64,000 nucleotides of DNA from Embiotoca jacksoni (taxonomy: Eukaryota > Chordata > Actinopteri > Embiotocidae). This document shows, one piece after another, positions 15,601 through 29,800 of the stretch. The notes below the pieces were generated by a model, which ran no database searches, was not told the DNA's origin, and was given only the letters and a program-made list of their open reading frames with translations. Made by a program: the position numbers and the translations under genes. The stretch spans positions 1,334,654 through 1,398,653 of the forward strand of contig JAKOON010000052.1 of the NCBI GenBank assembly GCA_022577435.1, written 5' to 3'. Each line of letters begins with the position of its first letter. Position 1 is the first letter of the stretch.

Positions 15601-18370
15601 TTATCATATTTTAGACGACATGCTATAGTATGACTTTTTTTTTTTTTATCATATTTTAGACGACATGCTATAGTATGACTTTTTTTAATCATATTTTAGA
15701 CGATATGCTATAGTATGATTTGTTTATCATATTTTAGACGACATGCTATAGTATGACTTTTTTTTGGTTTTATTTTGGACGACATGCTATAGTATGACTT
15801 TTTTGTCATATTTTAGACGACATGCTATAGTATGACTTTTTTTTGGTCATATTTTGGACGACATGCTATAGTATGATTTGTTTATCATATTTTAGACGAC
15901 ATGCTATAGTATGACTTTTTTTTGGTTTTATTTTGGACGACATGCTATAGTATGACTTTTTTGTCATATTTTAGACGACATGCTATAGTATGACTTTTTT
16001 TTGGGTCATATTTTAGACGACATGTTATAGTATGACTTTTTTGTCATATTTTAGACGACATGCTCTGGTATGACTTTTTTTTTTTTATCATATTTTAGAC
16101 GACATGCTGTAGTGTGACTTTTTCTTTCATATTTCAGACGACATGCTATAGTATGACTATTTTTTTCATATTTCAGACAACATGCTATAGTATGACTTTT
16201 TTTTTCATATTTTAGACGACATGCTATAGTATGACTTTTTTTTTCATATTTCAGACGACATGCTATAGTATGACTTTTTTTTTCATATTTTAGACGACAT
16301 GCTATAGTATGACTTTTTTTCTTTATCATATTTTAGACGACATGCTATAGTATGACTTTTTTTTGGTCATATTTTGGACGACATGCTATAGTATGATTTG
16401 TTTGTCATATTTTAGACGACATGCTATAGTATGACTTTTTTTTGGTCATATTTTGGACGACATGCTATAGTATGACTTTTTTTTTGGTCATATTTTGGAC
16501 GACATGCTATAGTATGACTTTTTTGTTATATTTTAGACGACATGCTATAGTATGACTTTTTTTTTTCATATTTTAGACGACATGCTATAGTATGACTTTT
16601 TTTTGGTCATATTTTGGACGACATGCTATAGTATGATTTGTTTGTCATATTTTAGACGACATGCTATAGTATGACTTTTTTTTGGTCATATTTTGGGCGA
16701 CATGCTATAGTATGACTTTTTTTTGGTCATATTTTGGACGACATGCTATAGTATGATTTGTTTGTCATATTTTAGACGACATGCTATAGTATGACTTTTT
16801 TTTTTTTATCATATTTTAGACGACATGCTATAGTATGACTTTTTTTAATCATATTTTAGACGACATGCTATAGTATGACTTTTTTTTGGTCATATTTTGG
16901 ACGACATGCTATAGTATGATTTGTTTGTCATATTTTAGACGACATGCTATAGTATGACTTTTTTTTTTTTATCATATTTTAGACGACATGCTATAGTATG
17001 ACTTTTTTTTTTTTATCATATTTTAGACGACATGCTATAGTATGACTTTTTTTAATCATATTTTAGACGACATGCTATAGTATGACTTTTTTTTGGTCAT
17101 ATTTTGGACGACATGCTATAGTATGATTTGTTTATCATATTTTAGACGACATGCTATAGTATGACTTTTTTTTGGTTTTATTTTGGACGACATGCTATAG
17201 TATGACTTTTTTGTCATATTTTAGACGACATGCTATAGTATGACTTTTTTTTGGGTCATATTTTGGACGACATGCTATAGTATGACTTTTTTTTTGGTCA
17301 TATTTTGGACGACATGCTATAGTATGACTTTTTTTTGGTCATATTTTGGACGACATGCTATAGTATGACTTTTTTGTCATATTTTAGACGACATGCTATA
17401 GTATGACTTTTTTTTTTTCATATTTTAGACGACATGCTATAGTATGACTTTTTTTCTTTATCATATTTTAGACGACATGCTATAGTATGACTTTTTTATC
17501 ATATTTTAGATGACATGCTATAGTATGACTTTTTTATATCATATTTTAGACGACATGCTAAAGTATGACTTTTTATCATATTTTAGACGACATGCTATAG
17601 TATGACTTTTTTATATCATATTTTAGACGACATGCTAAAGTATGACTTTCATTTTTTTTTTATCATATTTTAGACGACATGTTATAGTATGACTTTCATT
17701 TTTTTTTTATCATATTTTAGACGACATGTTATAGTATGACTTTCATTTTTTTTTTATCATATTTTAGACGACATGCTATAGTATGACTTTCATTTTTTTT
17801 TTATCATATTTTAGACGACATGCTATAGTATGACTTTCATATTTTTTTTTTTATCATATTTTAGACGACATGTTATAGTATGACTTTTTTTTTGGTCATA
17901 TTTTGGACGACATGCTATAGTATGACTTTTTTTTATCATATTTTAGACTACATGCTATAGTATGACTTTTTTTCTTTATCATATTTTAGATGACATGCTA
18001 TAGTATGACTTTTTTTTTGGTCATATTTTGGACGACATGCTATAGTATGATTTGTTTGTCATATTTCAGACGACATGCTATAGTATGACTTTTTTTTGTC
18101 ATATTTCAGACGACATGCTATAGTATGACTTTTTTTGGGGTCATATTTTAGACGACATGTTATAGTATGACTTTTTTTTGTCATATTTTAGACGACATGC
18201 TATAGTATGACTTTTTTTTGTCATATTTTAGACGACATGCTATAGTATGACTTTTTTTTGTCATATTTTAGACGACATGCTATAGTATGACTTTTTTTTG
18301 GGTCATATTTTGGACGACATGCTATAGTATGACTTTTTTTGGGGTCATATTTTAGACGACATGTTATAGT
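10891..18370. repeat. Higher-order repeat, ~3.72-kb tandem pair
   Basis: Two copies, roughly 10,891-14,650 and 14,651-18,370. The shortened unit lacking TTTT in its linker (GGTCATATAGACGAC) is at 11,151 and 14,911 (offset 3,760). The GCTCTGG marker is at about 12,344 and 16,063, and a GGGCGAC variant at about 12,976 and 16,695 (both offset 3,719). The 41-bp change between 3,760 and 3,719 is one unit lost or gained. Confidence 0.82.
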
Positions 18371-21300
18371 ATGACTTTTTTGTCATATTTTAGACGACAT
18401 GCTATAGTATGACTTTTTTTTGGTCATATTTTGGACGACATGCTATAGTATGACTTTTTTTTTGGTCATATTTTGGACGACATGTTATAGTATGACTTTT
18501 TTTTGGGTCATATTTTAGACGACATGTTATAGTATGACTTTTTTGTCATATTTTAGACGACATGCTGTATTGTGACTTTTTTTCTTTCATATTTCAGACG
18601 ACATGCTATTGTATGACTTTTTTTTTCATATTTCAGACGACATGCTATAGTATGACTTTTTTTTTTCATATTTTAGACGACATGCTATAGTATGACTTTT
18701 TTTTTTCATATTTCAGACGACATGCTATAGTATGACTTTTTTTTTTCATATTTTAGACGACATGCTATAATATGACTTTTTGTTCTTTCATATTTCAGAC
18801 GACATGCTATAGTATGACTTTTTTTTTGGTCATATTTTGGACGACATGCTGTAGTATGATTTGTTTGTCATATTTTAGACGACATGCTATAGTACGACTT
18901 TTTTTCTTTCATATTTCAGACGACATGCTATTGTATGACTTTTTTTTTCATATTTCAGACGACATGCTATAGTATGACTTTTTTTTTTTCATATTTTAGA
19001 CGACATGCTATAGTATGACTGTTTTTTCATATTTCAGACGACATGCTATAGTATGACATTTTTTTTCATATTTTAGACGACATGCTATAATATGACTTTT
19101 TGTTCTTTCATATTTCAGACGACATGCTATAGTATGACTTTTTTTTTTCATATTTTAGACGACATGCTATAGTATGACTTTTTTTTTGGTCATATTTTGG
19201 ACGACATGCTATAGTATGATTTGTTTGTCATATTTTAGACGACATGCTATAGTATTACTTTTTGTCATATTTTAGACGACATGCTATAGTATGACTTTTT
19301 TTTATCATATTTTAGACGACATGCTATAGTTTGACTTTTTGTCATATTTTAGACGACATGCTATAGTATGACTTTTTTTTGGGTCATATTTTAGACGACA
19401 TGTTATAGTATGACTTTTTTGTCATATTTTAGACGAAATGCTATAGTATGACTTTTTTTGGGGTCATATTTTAGACGACATGTTATAGTATGACTTTTTT
19501 GTCATATTTTAGACGACATGCTATAGTATGACTTTTTTTTGGGTCATATTTTGGACGACATGCTATAGTATGACTTTTTTTTGGGTCATATTTTAGACGA
19601 CATGTTATAGTATGACTTTTTTGTCATATTTTAGACGACATGCTATAGTATGACTTTTTTTTGGTCATATTTTGGACGACATGCTATAGTATGACTTTTT
19701 TTTTGGTCATATTTTGGACGACATGTTATAGTATGACTTTTTTGTCATATTTTAGACGACATGCTATAGTATGACTTTTTTTTGGGTCATATTTTAGACG
19801 ACATGATATAGTATGACTTTTTTGTCATATTTTAGACGACATGCTATAGTATGACTTTTTTTTTTTTATCATATTTTAGACGACATGCTGTATTGTGACT
19901 TTTTTTCTTTCATATTTCAGACGACATGCTATTGTATGACTTTTTTTTCATATTTCAGACGACATGCTATAGTATGACTTTTTTTTTTCATATTTTAGAC
20001 GACATGCTATAGTATGACTTTTTGTTCTTTCATATTTCAGACGACATGCTATAGTATGACTTTTTTTTTTCATATTTTAGACGACATGCTATAGTATGAC
20101 TTTTTTTTTCATATTTCAGACGACATGCTATAGTATGACTTTTTTTTTCATATTTTAGACGACATGCTATAATATGACTTTTTGTTCTTTCATATTTCAG
20201 ACGACATGCTATAGTATGACTTTTTTTTTGGTCATATTTTGGACGACATGCTATAGTATGATTTGTTTGTCATATTTTAGACGACATGCTATAGTATGAC
20301 TTTTTTTCTTTCATATTTCAGACGACATGCTATTGTATGACTTTTTTTTTCATATTTCAGACGACATGCTATAGTATGACTTTTTTTTTTTCATATTTTA
20401 GACGACATGCTATAGTATGACTTTTTTTTTTCATATTTTAGACGACATGCTATAGTATGACTTTTTGTTCTTTCATATTTCAGACGACATGCTATAGTAT
20501 GACTTTTTTTTTTTCATATTTTAGACGACATGCTATAGTATGACTTTTTTTTTTCATATTTTAGACGACATGCTATAGTATGACTTTTTTTTTTCATATT
20601 TCAGACGACATGCTATAGTATGACTTTTTTTTTTCATATTTTAGACGACATGCTATAGTATGACTTTTTTTTTGGTCATATTTTGGACGACATGCTATAG
20701 TATGATTTGTTTGTCATATTTTAGACGACATGCTATAGTATTACTTTTTGTCATATTTTAGACGACATGCTATAGTATGACTTTTTTTTATCATATTTTA
20801 GACGACATGCTATAGTATGACTTTTTTTTGGTCATATTTTGGACGACATGCTATAGTATGACTTTTTTTTTTATCATATTTTAGACGACATGCTATAGTA
20901 TGACTTTTTTTAATCATATTTTAGACGACATGCTATAGTATGACTTTTGTTAATCATATTTTAGACGACATGCTATAGTATGACTTTTTTTTATCATATT
21001 TTAGACGACATGCTATAGTATGACTTTTTTTTATCATATTTTAGACGACATGCTATAGTATGACTTTTTTTTGGTCATATTTTGGACGACATGCTATAGT
21101 ATGATTTGTTTGTCATATTTTAGACGACATGCTATAGTATGACTTTTTTTTTTTTATCATATTTTAGACGACATGCTATAGTATGACTTTTTTTAATCAT
21201 ATTTTAGACGACATGCTATAGTATGACTTTTTTTTGGTCATATTTTGGACGACATGCTATAGTATGATTTGTTTGTCATATTTTAGACGACATGCTATAG

Positions 21301-24300
21301 TATGACTTTTTTTTTTTTTATCATATTTTAGACGACATGCTATAGTATGACTTTTTTTTTTTTTATCATATTTTAGACGACATGCTATAGTATGACTTTT
21401 TTTAATCATATTTTAGACGATATGCTATAGTATGATTTGTTTATCATATTTTAGACGACATGCTATAGTATGACTTTTTTTTGGTTTTATTTTGGACGAC
21501 ATGCTATAGTATGACTTTTTTGTCATATTTTAGACGACATGCTATAGTATGACTTTTTTTTGGTCATATTTTGGACGACATGCTATAGTATGATTTGTTT
21601 ATCATATTTTAGACGACATGCTATAGTATGACTTTTTTTTGGTTTTATTTTGGACGACATGCTATAGTATGACTTTTTTGTCATATTTTAGACGACATGC
21701 TATAGTATGACTTTTTTTTGGGTCATATTTTAGACGACATGTTATAGTATGACTTTTTTGTCATATTTTAGACGACATGCTCTGGTATGACTTTTTTTTT
21801 TTTATCATATTTTAGACGACATGCTGTAGTGTGACTTTTTCTTTCATATTTCAGACGACATGCTATAGTATGACTATTTTTTTCATATTTCAGACAACAT
21901 GCTATAGTATGACTTTTTTTTTCATATTTTAGACGACATGCTATAGTATGACTTTTTTTTTCATATTTCAGACGACATGCTATAGTATGACTTTTTTTTT
22001 CATATTTTAGACGACATGCTATAGTATGACTTTTTTTCTTTATCATATTTTAGACGACATGCTATAGTATGACTTTTTTTTGGTCATATTTTGGACGACA
22101 TGCTATAGTATGATTTGTTTGTCATATTTTAGACGACATGCTATAGTATGACTTTTTTTTGGTCATATTTTGGACGACATGCTATAGTATGACTTTTTTT
22201 TTGGTCATATTTTGGACGACATGCTATAGTATGACTTTTTTGTTATATTTTAGACGACATGCTATAGTATGACTTTTTTTTTTCATATTTTAGACGACAT
22301 GCTATAGTATGACTTTTTTTTGGTCATATTTTGGACGACATGCTATAGTATGATTTGTTTGTCATATTTTAGACGACATGCTATAGTATGACTTTTTTTT
22401 GGTCATATTTTGGGCGACATGCTATAGTATGACTTTTTTTTGGTCATATTTTGGACGACATGCTATAGTATGATTTGTTTGTCATATTTTAGACGACATG
22501 CTATAGTATGACTTTTTTTTTTTTATCATATTTTAGACGACATGCTATAGTATGACTTTTTTTAATCATATTTTAGACGACATGCTATAGTATGACTTTT
22601 TTTTGGTCATATTTTGGACGACATGCTATAGTATGATTTGTTTGTCATATTTTAGACGACATGCTATAGTATGACTTTTTTTTTTTTATCATATTTTAGA
22701 CGACATGCTATAGTATGACTTTTTTTTTTTTATCATATTTTAGACGACATGCTATAGTATGACTTTTTTTAATCATATTTTAGACGACATGCTATAGTAT
22801 GACTTTTTTTTGGTCATATTTTGGACGACATGCTATAGTATGATTTGTTTATCATATTTTAGACGACATGCTATAGTATGACTTTTTTTTGGTTTTATTT
22901 TGGACGACATGCTATAGTATGACTTTTTTGTCATATTTTAGACGACATGCTATAGTATGACTTTTTTTTGGGTCATATTTTGGACGACATGCTATAGTAT
23001 GACTTTTTTTTTGGTCATATTTTGGACGACATGCTATAGTATGACTTTTTTTTGGTCATATTTTGGACGACATGCTATAGTATGACTTTTTTGTCATATT
23101 TTAGACGACATGATATAGTATGACTTTTTTTTTTTCATATTTTAGACGACATGCTATAGTATGACTTTTTTTCTTTATCATATTTTAGACGACATGCTAT
23201 AGTATGACTTTTTTATCATATTTTAGATGACATGCTATAGTATGACTTTTTTATATCATATTTTAGACGACATGCTAAAGTATGACTTTTTATCATATTT
23301 TAGACGACATGCTATAGTATGACTTTTTTATATCATATTTTAGACGACATGCTAAAGTATGACTTTCATTTTTTTTTTATCATATTTTAGACGACATGTT
23401 ATAGTATGACTTTCATTTTTTTTTTATCATATTTTAGACGACATGTTATAGTATGACTTTCATTTTTTTTTTATCATATTTTAGACGACATGCTATAGTA
23501 TGACTTTCATTTTTTTTTTATCATATTTTAGACGACATGCTATAGTATGACTTTCATATTTTTTTTTTTATCATATTTTAGACGACATGTTATAGTATGA
23601 CTTTTTTTTTGGTCATATTTTGGACGACATGCTATAGTATGACTTTTTTTTATCATATTTTAGACTACATGCTATAGTATGACTTTTTTTCTTTATCATA
23701 TTTTAGATGACATGCTATAGTATGACTTTTTTTTTGGTCATATTTTGGACGACATGCTATAGTATGATTTGTTTGTCATATTTCAGACGACATGCTATAG
23801 TATGACTTTTTTTTGTCATATTTCAGACGACATGCTATAGTATGACTTTTTTTGGGGTCATATTTTAGACGACATGTTATAGTATGACTTTTTTTTGTCA
23901 TATTTTAGACGACATTCTATAGTATGACTTTTTTTTGTCATATTTTAGACGACATGCTATAGTATGACTTTTTTTTGTCATATTTTAGACGACATGCTAT
24001 AGTATGACTTTTTTTTGGGTCATATTTTGGACGACATGCTATAGTATGACTTTTTTTTGGGTCATATTTTAGACGACATGTTATAGTATGACTTTTTTGT
24101 CATATTTTAGACGACATGCTATAGTATGACTTTTTTTTGGTCATATTTTGGACGACATGCTATAGTATGACTTTTTTTTTGGTCATATTTTGGACGACAT
24201 GTTATAGTATGACTTTTTTTTGGGTCATATTTTAGACGACATGTTATAGTATGACTTTTTTGTCATATTTTAGACGACATGCTGTATTGTGACTTTTTTT

Positions 24301-26337
24301 CTTTCATATTTCAGACGACATGCTATTGTATGACTTTTTTTTTCATATTTCAGACGACATGCTATAGTATGACTTTTTTTTTTCATATTTTAGACGACAT
24401 GCTATAGTATGACTTTTTTTTTTCATATTTCAGACGACATGCTATAGTATGACTTTTTTTTTTCATATTTTAGACGACATGCTATAATATGACTTTTTGT
24501 TCTTTCATATTTCAGACGACATGCTATAGTATGACTTTTTTTTTGGTCATATTTTGGACGACATGCTGTAGTATGATTTGTTTGTCATATTTTAGACGAC
24601 ATGCTATAGTACGACTTTTTTTCTTTCATATTTCAGACGACATGCTATTGTATGACTTTTTTTTTCATATTTCAGACGACATGCTATAGTATGACTTTTT
24701 TTTTTTCATATTTTAGACGACATGCTATAGTATGACTGTTTTTTCATATTTCAGACGACATGCTATAGTATGACATTTTTTTTCATATTTTAGACGACAT
24801 GCTATAATATGACTTTTTGTTCTTTCATATTTCAGACGACATGCTATAGTATGACTTTTTTTTTTCATATTTTAGACGACATGCTATAGTATGACTTTTT
24901 TTTTGGTCATATTTTGGACGACATGCTATAGTATGATTTGTTTGTCATATTTTAGACGACATGCTATAGTATTACTTTTTGTCATATTTTAGACGACATG
25001 CTATAGTATGACTTTTTTTTATCATATTTTAGACGACATGCTATAGTTTGACTTTTTGTCATATTTTAGACGACATGCTATAGTATGACTTTTTTTTGGG
25101 TCATATTTTAGACGACATGTTATAGTATGACTTTTTTGACATATTTTAGACGAAATGCTATAGTATGACTTTTTTTGGGGTCATATTTTAGACGACATGT
25201 TACAGTATGACTTTTTTGTCATATTTTAGACGACATGCTATAGTATGACTTTTTTTTGGGTCATATTTTGGACGACATGCTATAGTATGACTTTTTTTTG
25301 GGTCATATTTTAGACGACATGTTATAGTATGACTTTTTTGTCATATTTTAGACGACATGCTATAGTATGACTTTTTTTTGGTCATATTTTGGACGACATG
25401 CTATAGTATGACTTTTTTTTTGGTCATATTTTGGACGACATGTTATAGTATGACTTTTTTGTCATATTTTAGACGACATGCTATAGTATGACTTTTTTTT
25501 GGGTCATATTTTAGACGACATGATATAGTATGACTTTTTTGTCATATTTTAGACGACATGCTATAGTATGACTTTTTTTTTTTTATCATATTTTAGACGA
25601 CATGCTGTATTGTGACTTTTTTTCTTTCATATTTCAGACGACATGCTATTGTATGACTTTTTTTTCATATTTCAGACGACATGCTATAGTATGACTTTTT
25701 TTTTTCATATTTTAGACGACATGCTATAGTATGACTTTTTGTTCTTTCATATTTCAGACGACATGCTATAGTATGACTTTTTTTTTTCATATTTTAGACG
25801 ACATGCTATAGTATGACTTTTTTTTTCATATTTCAGACGACATGCTATAGTATGACTTTTTTTTTCATATTTTAGACGACATGCTATAATATGACTTTTT
25901 GTTCTTTCATATTTCAGACGACATGCTATAGTATGACTTTTTTTTTGGTCATATTTTGGACGACATGCTATAGTATGATTTGTTTGTCATATTTTAGACG
26001 ACATGCTATAGTATGACTTTTTTTCTTTCATATTTCAGACGACATGCTATTGTATGACTTTTTTTTTCATATTTCAGACGACATGCTATAGTATGACTTT
26101 TTTTTTTTCATATTTTAGACGACATGCTATAGTATGACTTTTTTTTTTCATATTTTAGACGACATGCTATAGTATGACTTTTTGTTCTTTCATATTTCAG
26201 ACGACATGCTATAGTATGACTTTTTTTTTTTCATATTTTAGACGACATGCTATAGTATGACTTTTTTTTTTCATATTTTAGACGACATGCTATAGTATGA
26301 CTTTTTTTTTTCATATTTCAGACGACATGCTATAGTA
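15107..26337. repeat. Higher-order repeat, 5,717-bp tandem pair, nearly identical
   Basis: Copy 1 is about 15,107-20,620 and copy 2 about 20,824-26,337, at a constant offset of 5,717 bp over most of their length. Aligning by eye I found only a handful of substitutions: C17396 to A23113, G18199 to T23916, T19422 to A25139, T19486 to C25203, and one T/G difference near 18,341/24,058. There is also a T-tract length difference at the left junction. A constant offset across about 5.5 kb of T-tract-rich DNA means almost no indels, so the duplication or gene conversion is very recent, unless the assembly introduced it. Confidence 0.85.
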
Positions 26338-26812
26338 TGATTTGTTTGTCATATTTTAGACGACATGCTATAGTATGACTTTTTTTTGGTCATATTTTGG
26401 ACGACATGCTATAGTATGACTTTTTTGTCATATTTTAGACGACATGCTATAGTATGACTTTTTTTTGGGTCATATTTTAGACGACATGTTATAGTATGAC
26501 TTTTTTTTTGGTCATATTTTAGACGACATGCTATAGTATGACTTTTTTTTTGGTCATATTTTGGACGACATGCTATAGTATGACTTTTTAGTCATATTTT
26601 AGACGACATGCTATAGTATGACTTTTTTTTGGGTCATATTTTAGACGACATGCTATAGTATGACTTTTTTTTTGGTCATATTTTGGACGACATGCTATAG
26701 TGTGACTTTTTTGTCATATTTTAGACGACATGCTATAGTATGACTTTTTTTTGGGTCATATTTTAGACGACATGTTATAGTATGACTTTTTTGTCATATT
26801 TTAGACGACATG

Positions 26813-29800
26813 CTCTGGTATGACTTTTTTTTTTATCATATTTTAGACGACATGCTGTAGTGTGACTTTTTTTCTTTCATATTTCAGACGACATGCTATT
26901 GTATGACTTTTTTTTTCATATTTCAGACGACATGCTATAGTATGACTTTTTTTTTTCATATTTTAGACGACATGCTATAGTATGATTTGTTTGTCATATT
27001 TTAGACGACATGCTATAGTATGACTTTTTTTCTTTCATATTTCAGACGACATGCTATAGTATGACTTTTTTTTTCATATTTTAGACGACATGCTATAGTA
27101 TGACTTTTTTTTCATATTTCAGACGACATGCTATAGTATGACTTTTTGTTATTTCATATTTCAGACGACATGCTATAGTATGACTTTTTTTTTTCATATT
27201 TTAGACGACATGCTATAGTATGACTTTTTGTTCTTTCATATTTCAGACGACATGCTATAGTATGACTTTTTTTTTTCATATTTTAGACGACATGCTATAG
27301 TATGACTTTTTTTTTGGTCATATTTTGGACGACATGCTATAGTATGATTTGTTTGTCATATTTTAGACGACATGCTATAGTATGACTTTTTTTATCATAT
27401 TTTGGACGACATGCTATAGTATGATTTGTTTGTCATATTTTAGACGACATGCCATAGTATTACTTTTTTTTCATATTTTAGACGACATGCTATAGTATGA
27501 TTTTTTTTTATCATATTTTGGACGACATGCTATAGTATGATTTGTTTGTCATATTTTAGACGACATGCTATAGTATGACTTTTTTTCTTTATCATATTTT
27601 AGACGACATGCTATAGTATGACTTTTTTTTGGTCATATTTTGGACGACATGCTATAGTATGATTTGTTTGTCATATTTTAGACGACATGCTATAGTATGA
27701 CTTTTTTTTGGTCATATTTTGGACGACATGCTATAGTATGACTTTTTTTTTGGTCATATTTTGGACGACATGCTATAGTATGACTTTTTTGTCATATTTT
27801 AGACGACATGCTATAGTATGACTTTTTTTTGGGTCATATTTTAGACGACATGTTATAGTATGACTTTTTTGTCATATTTTAGACGACATGCTCTGGTATG
27901 ACTTTTTTTTTATCATATTTTAGACGACATGCTATAGTATGACTTTTTTTTTCATATTTCAGACGACATGCTATAGTATGACTTTTTTTTTTCATATTTT
28001 AGACGACATGCTATAGTATGACTTTTTGTTCTTTCATATTTCAGACGACATGCTATAGTATGACTTTTTTTTTTATATTTTAGACGACATGCTATAGTAT
28101 GACTTTTTTTTGGGTCATATTTTGGACGACATGCTATAGTATGATTTGTTTGTCATATTTTAGACGACATGCTATAGTATGACTTTTTTTTCATATTTTA
28201 GACGACATGCTATAGTATGACTTTTTTTATCATATTTTAGACGACATGCTATAGTATGACTTTTTTTTTTATCATACTTTAGACGACATGCTATAGTATG
28301 ACTTTTTTTTCATATTTTGGACGACATGCTATAGTATGATTTGTTTGTCATATTTTAGACGACATGCCATAGTATTACTTTTTTTTCATATTTTAGACGA
28401 CATGCTATAGTATGACTTTTTTTATCATATTTTAGACGACATGCTATAGTATGACTTTTTTTTTTATCATACTTTAGACGACATGCTATAGTATGACTTT
28501 TTTTTATCATATTTTAGACGACATGCTATAGTATGACTTTTTTTTTGGTCATATTTTGGACGACATGCTATAGTATGATTTGTTTGTCATATTTTAGACG
28601 ACATGCTATAGTATGACTTTTTGTCATATTTTAGACGACATGCCATAGTATTACTTTTTTTTCATATTTTAGACGACATGCTATAGTATGACTTTTTTTT
28701 TATCATATTTTAGACGACATGCTATAGTATGATTTGTTTGTCATATTTTAGACGACATGCTATAGTATGACTTTTTTTTGGTCATATTTTGGACGACATG
28801 CTATAGTATGACTTTTTTTTGGGTCATATTTTGTACGACATGCTATAGCATGACTTTTTTGTCATATTTTAGACGACATGCTATAGTATGACTTTTTTTT
28901 GGGTCATATTTTAGACGACATGTTATAGTATGACTTTTTTGTCATATTTTAGACGACATGCTCTGGTATGACTTTTTTTTTTTATCATATTTTAGATGAC
29001 ATGCTGTAGTGTGACTTTTTTTCTTTCATATTTCAGACGACATGCTATTGTATGACTTTTTTTTTCATATTTCAGACGACATGCTATATTATGACTTTTT
29101 TTTTTCATATTTTAGACGACATGCTATAGTATGACTTTTTTTTTCATATTTCAGACGACATGCTATAGTATGACTTTTTTTTTTCATATTTTAGACGACA
29201 TGCTATAATATGACTTTTTGTTCTTTCATATTTCAGACGACATGCTATAGTATGACTTTTTTTTTGGTCATATTTTGGACGACATGCTATAGTATGATTT
29301 GTTTGTCATATTTTAGACGACTTGCTATAGTATGACTTTTTTTCGTTCATATTTCAAACGACATGCTATTGTATGACTTTTTTTTTTCATATTTCAGACG
29401 ACATGCTATAGTATGACTTTTTTTTTTCATATTTTAGACGACATGCTATAATATGACTTTTTTTTGTCATATTTTAGACGACATGCTATAGTATTACTTT
29501 TTGTCATATTTTAGACGACATGCTATAGTATGACTTTTTTTTATCATATTTTGGACGACATGCTATAGTATGATTTGTTTGTCATATTTTAGACGACATG
29601 CTATAGTATGACTTTTTTTTGGTCATATTTTGGACGACATGCTATAGTATGACTTTTTTGTCATATTTTAGACGACATGCTATAGTATGACTTTTTTTTG
29701 GGTCATATTTTAGACGACATGTTATAGTATGACTTTTTTTTTGGTCATATTTTAGACGACATGCTATAGTATGACTTTTTTTTTGGTCATATTTTGGACG

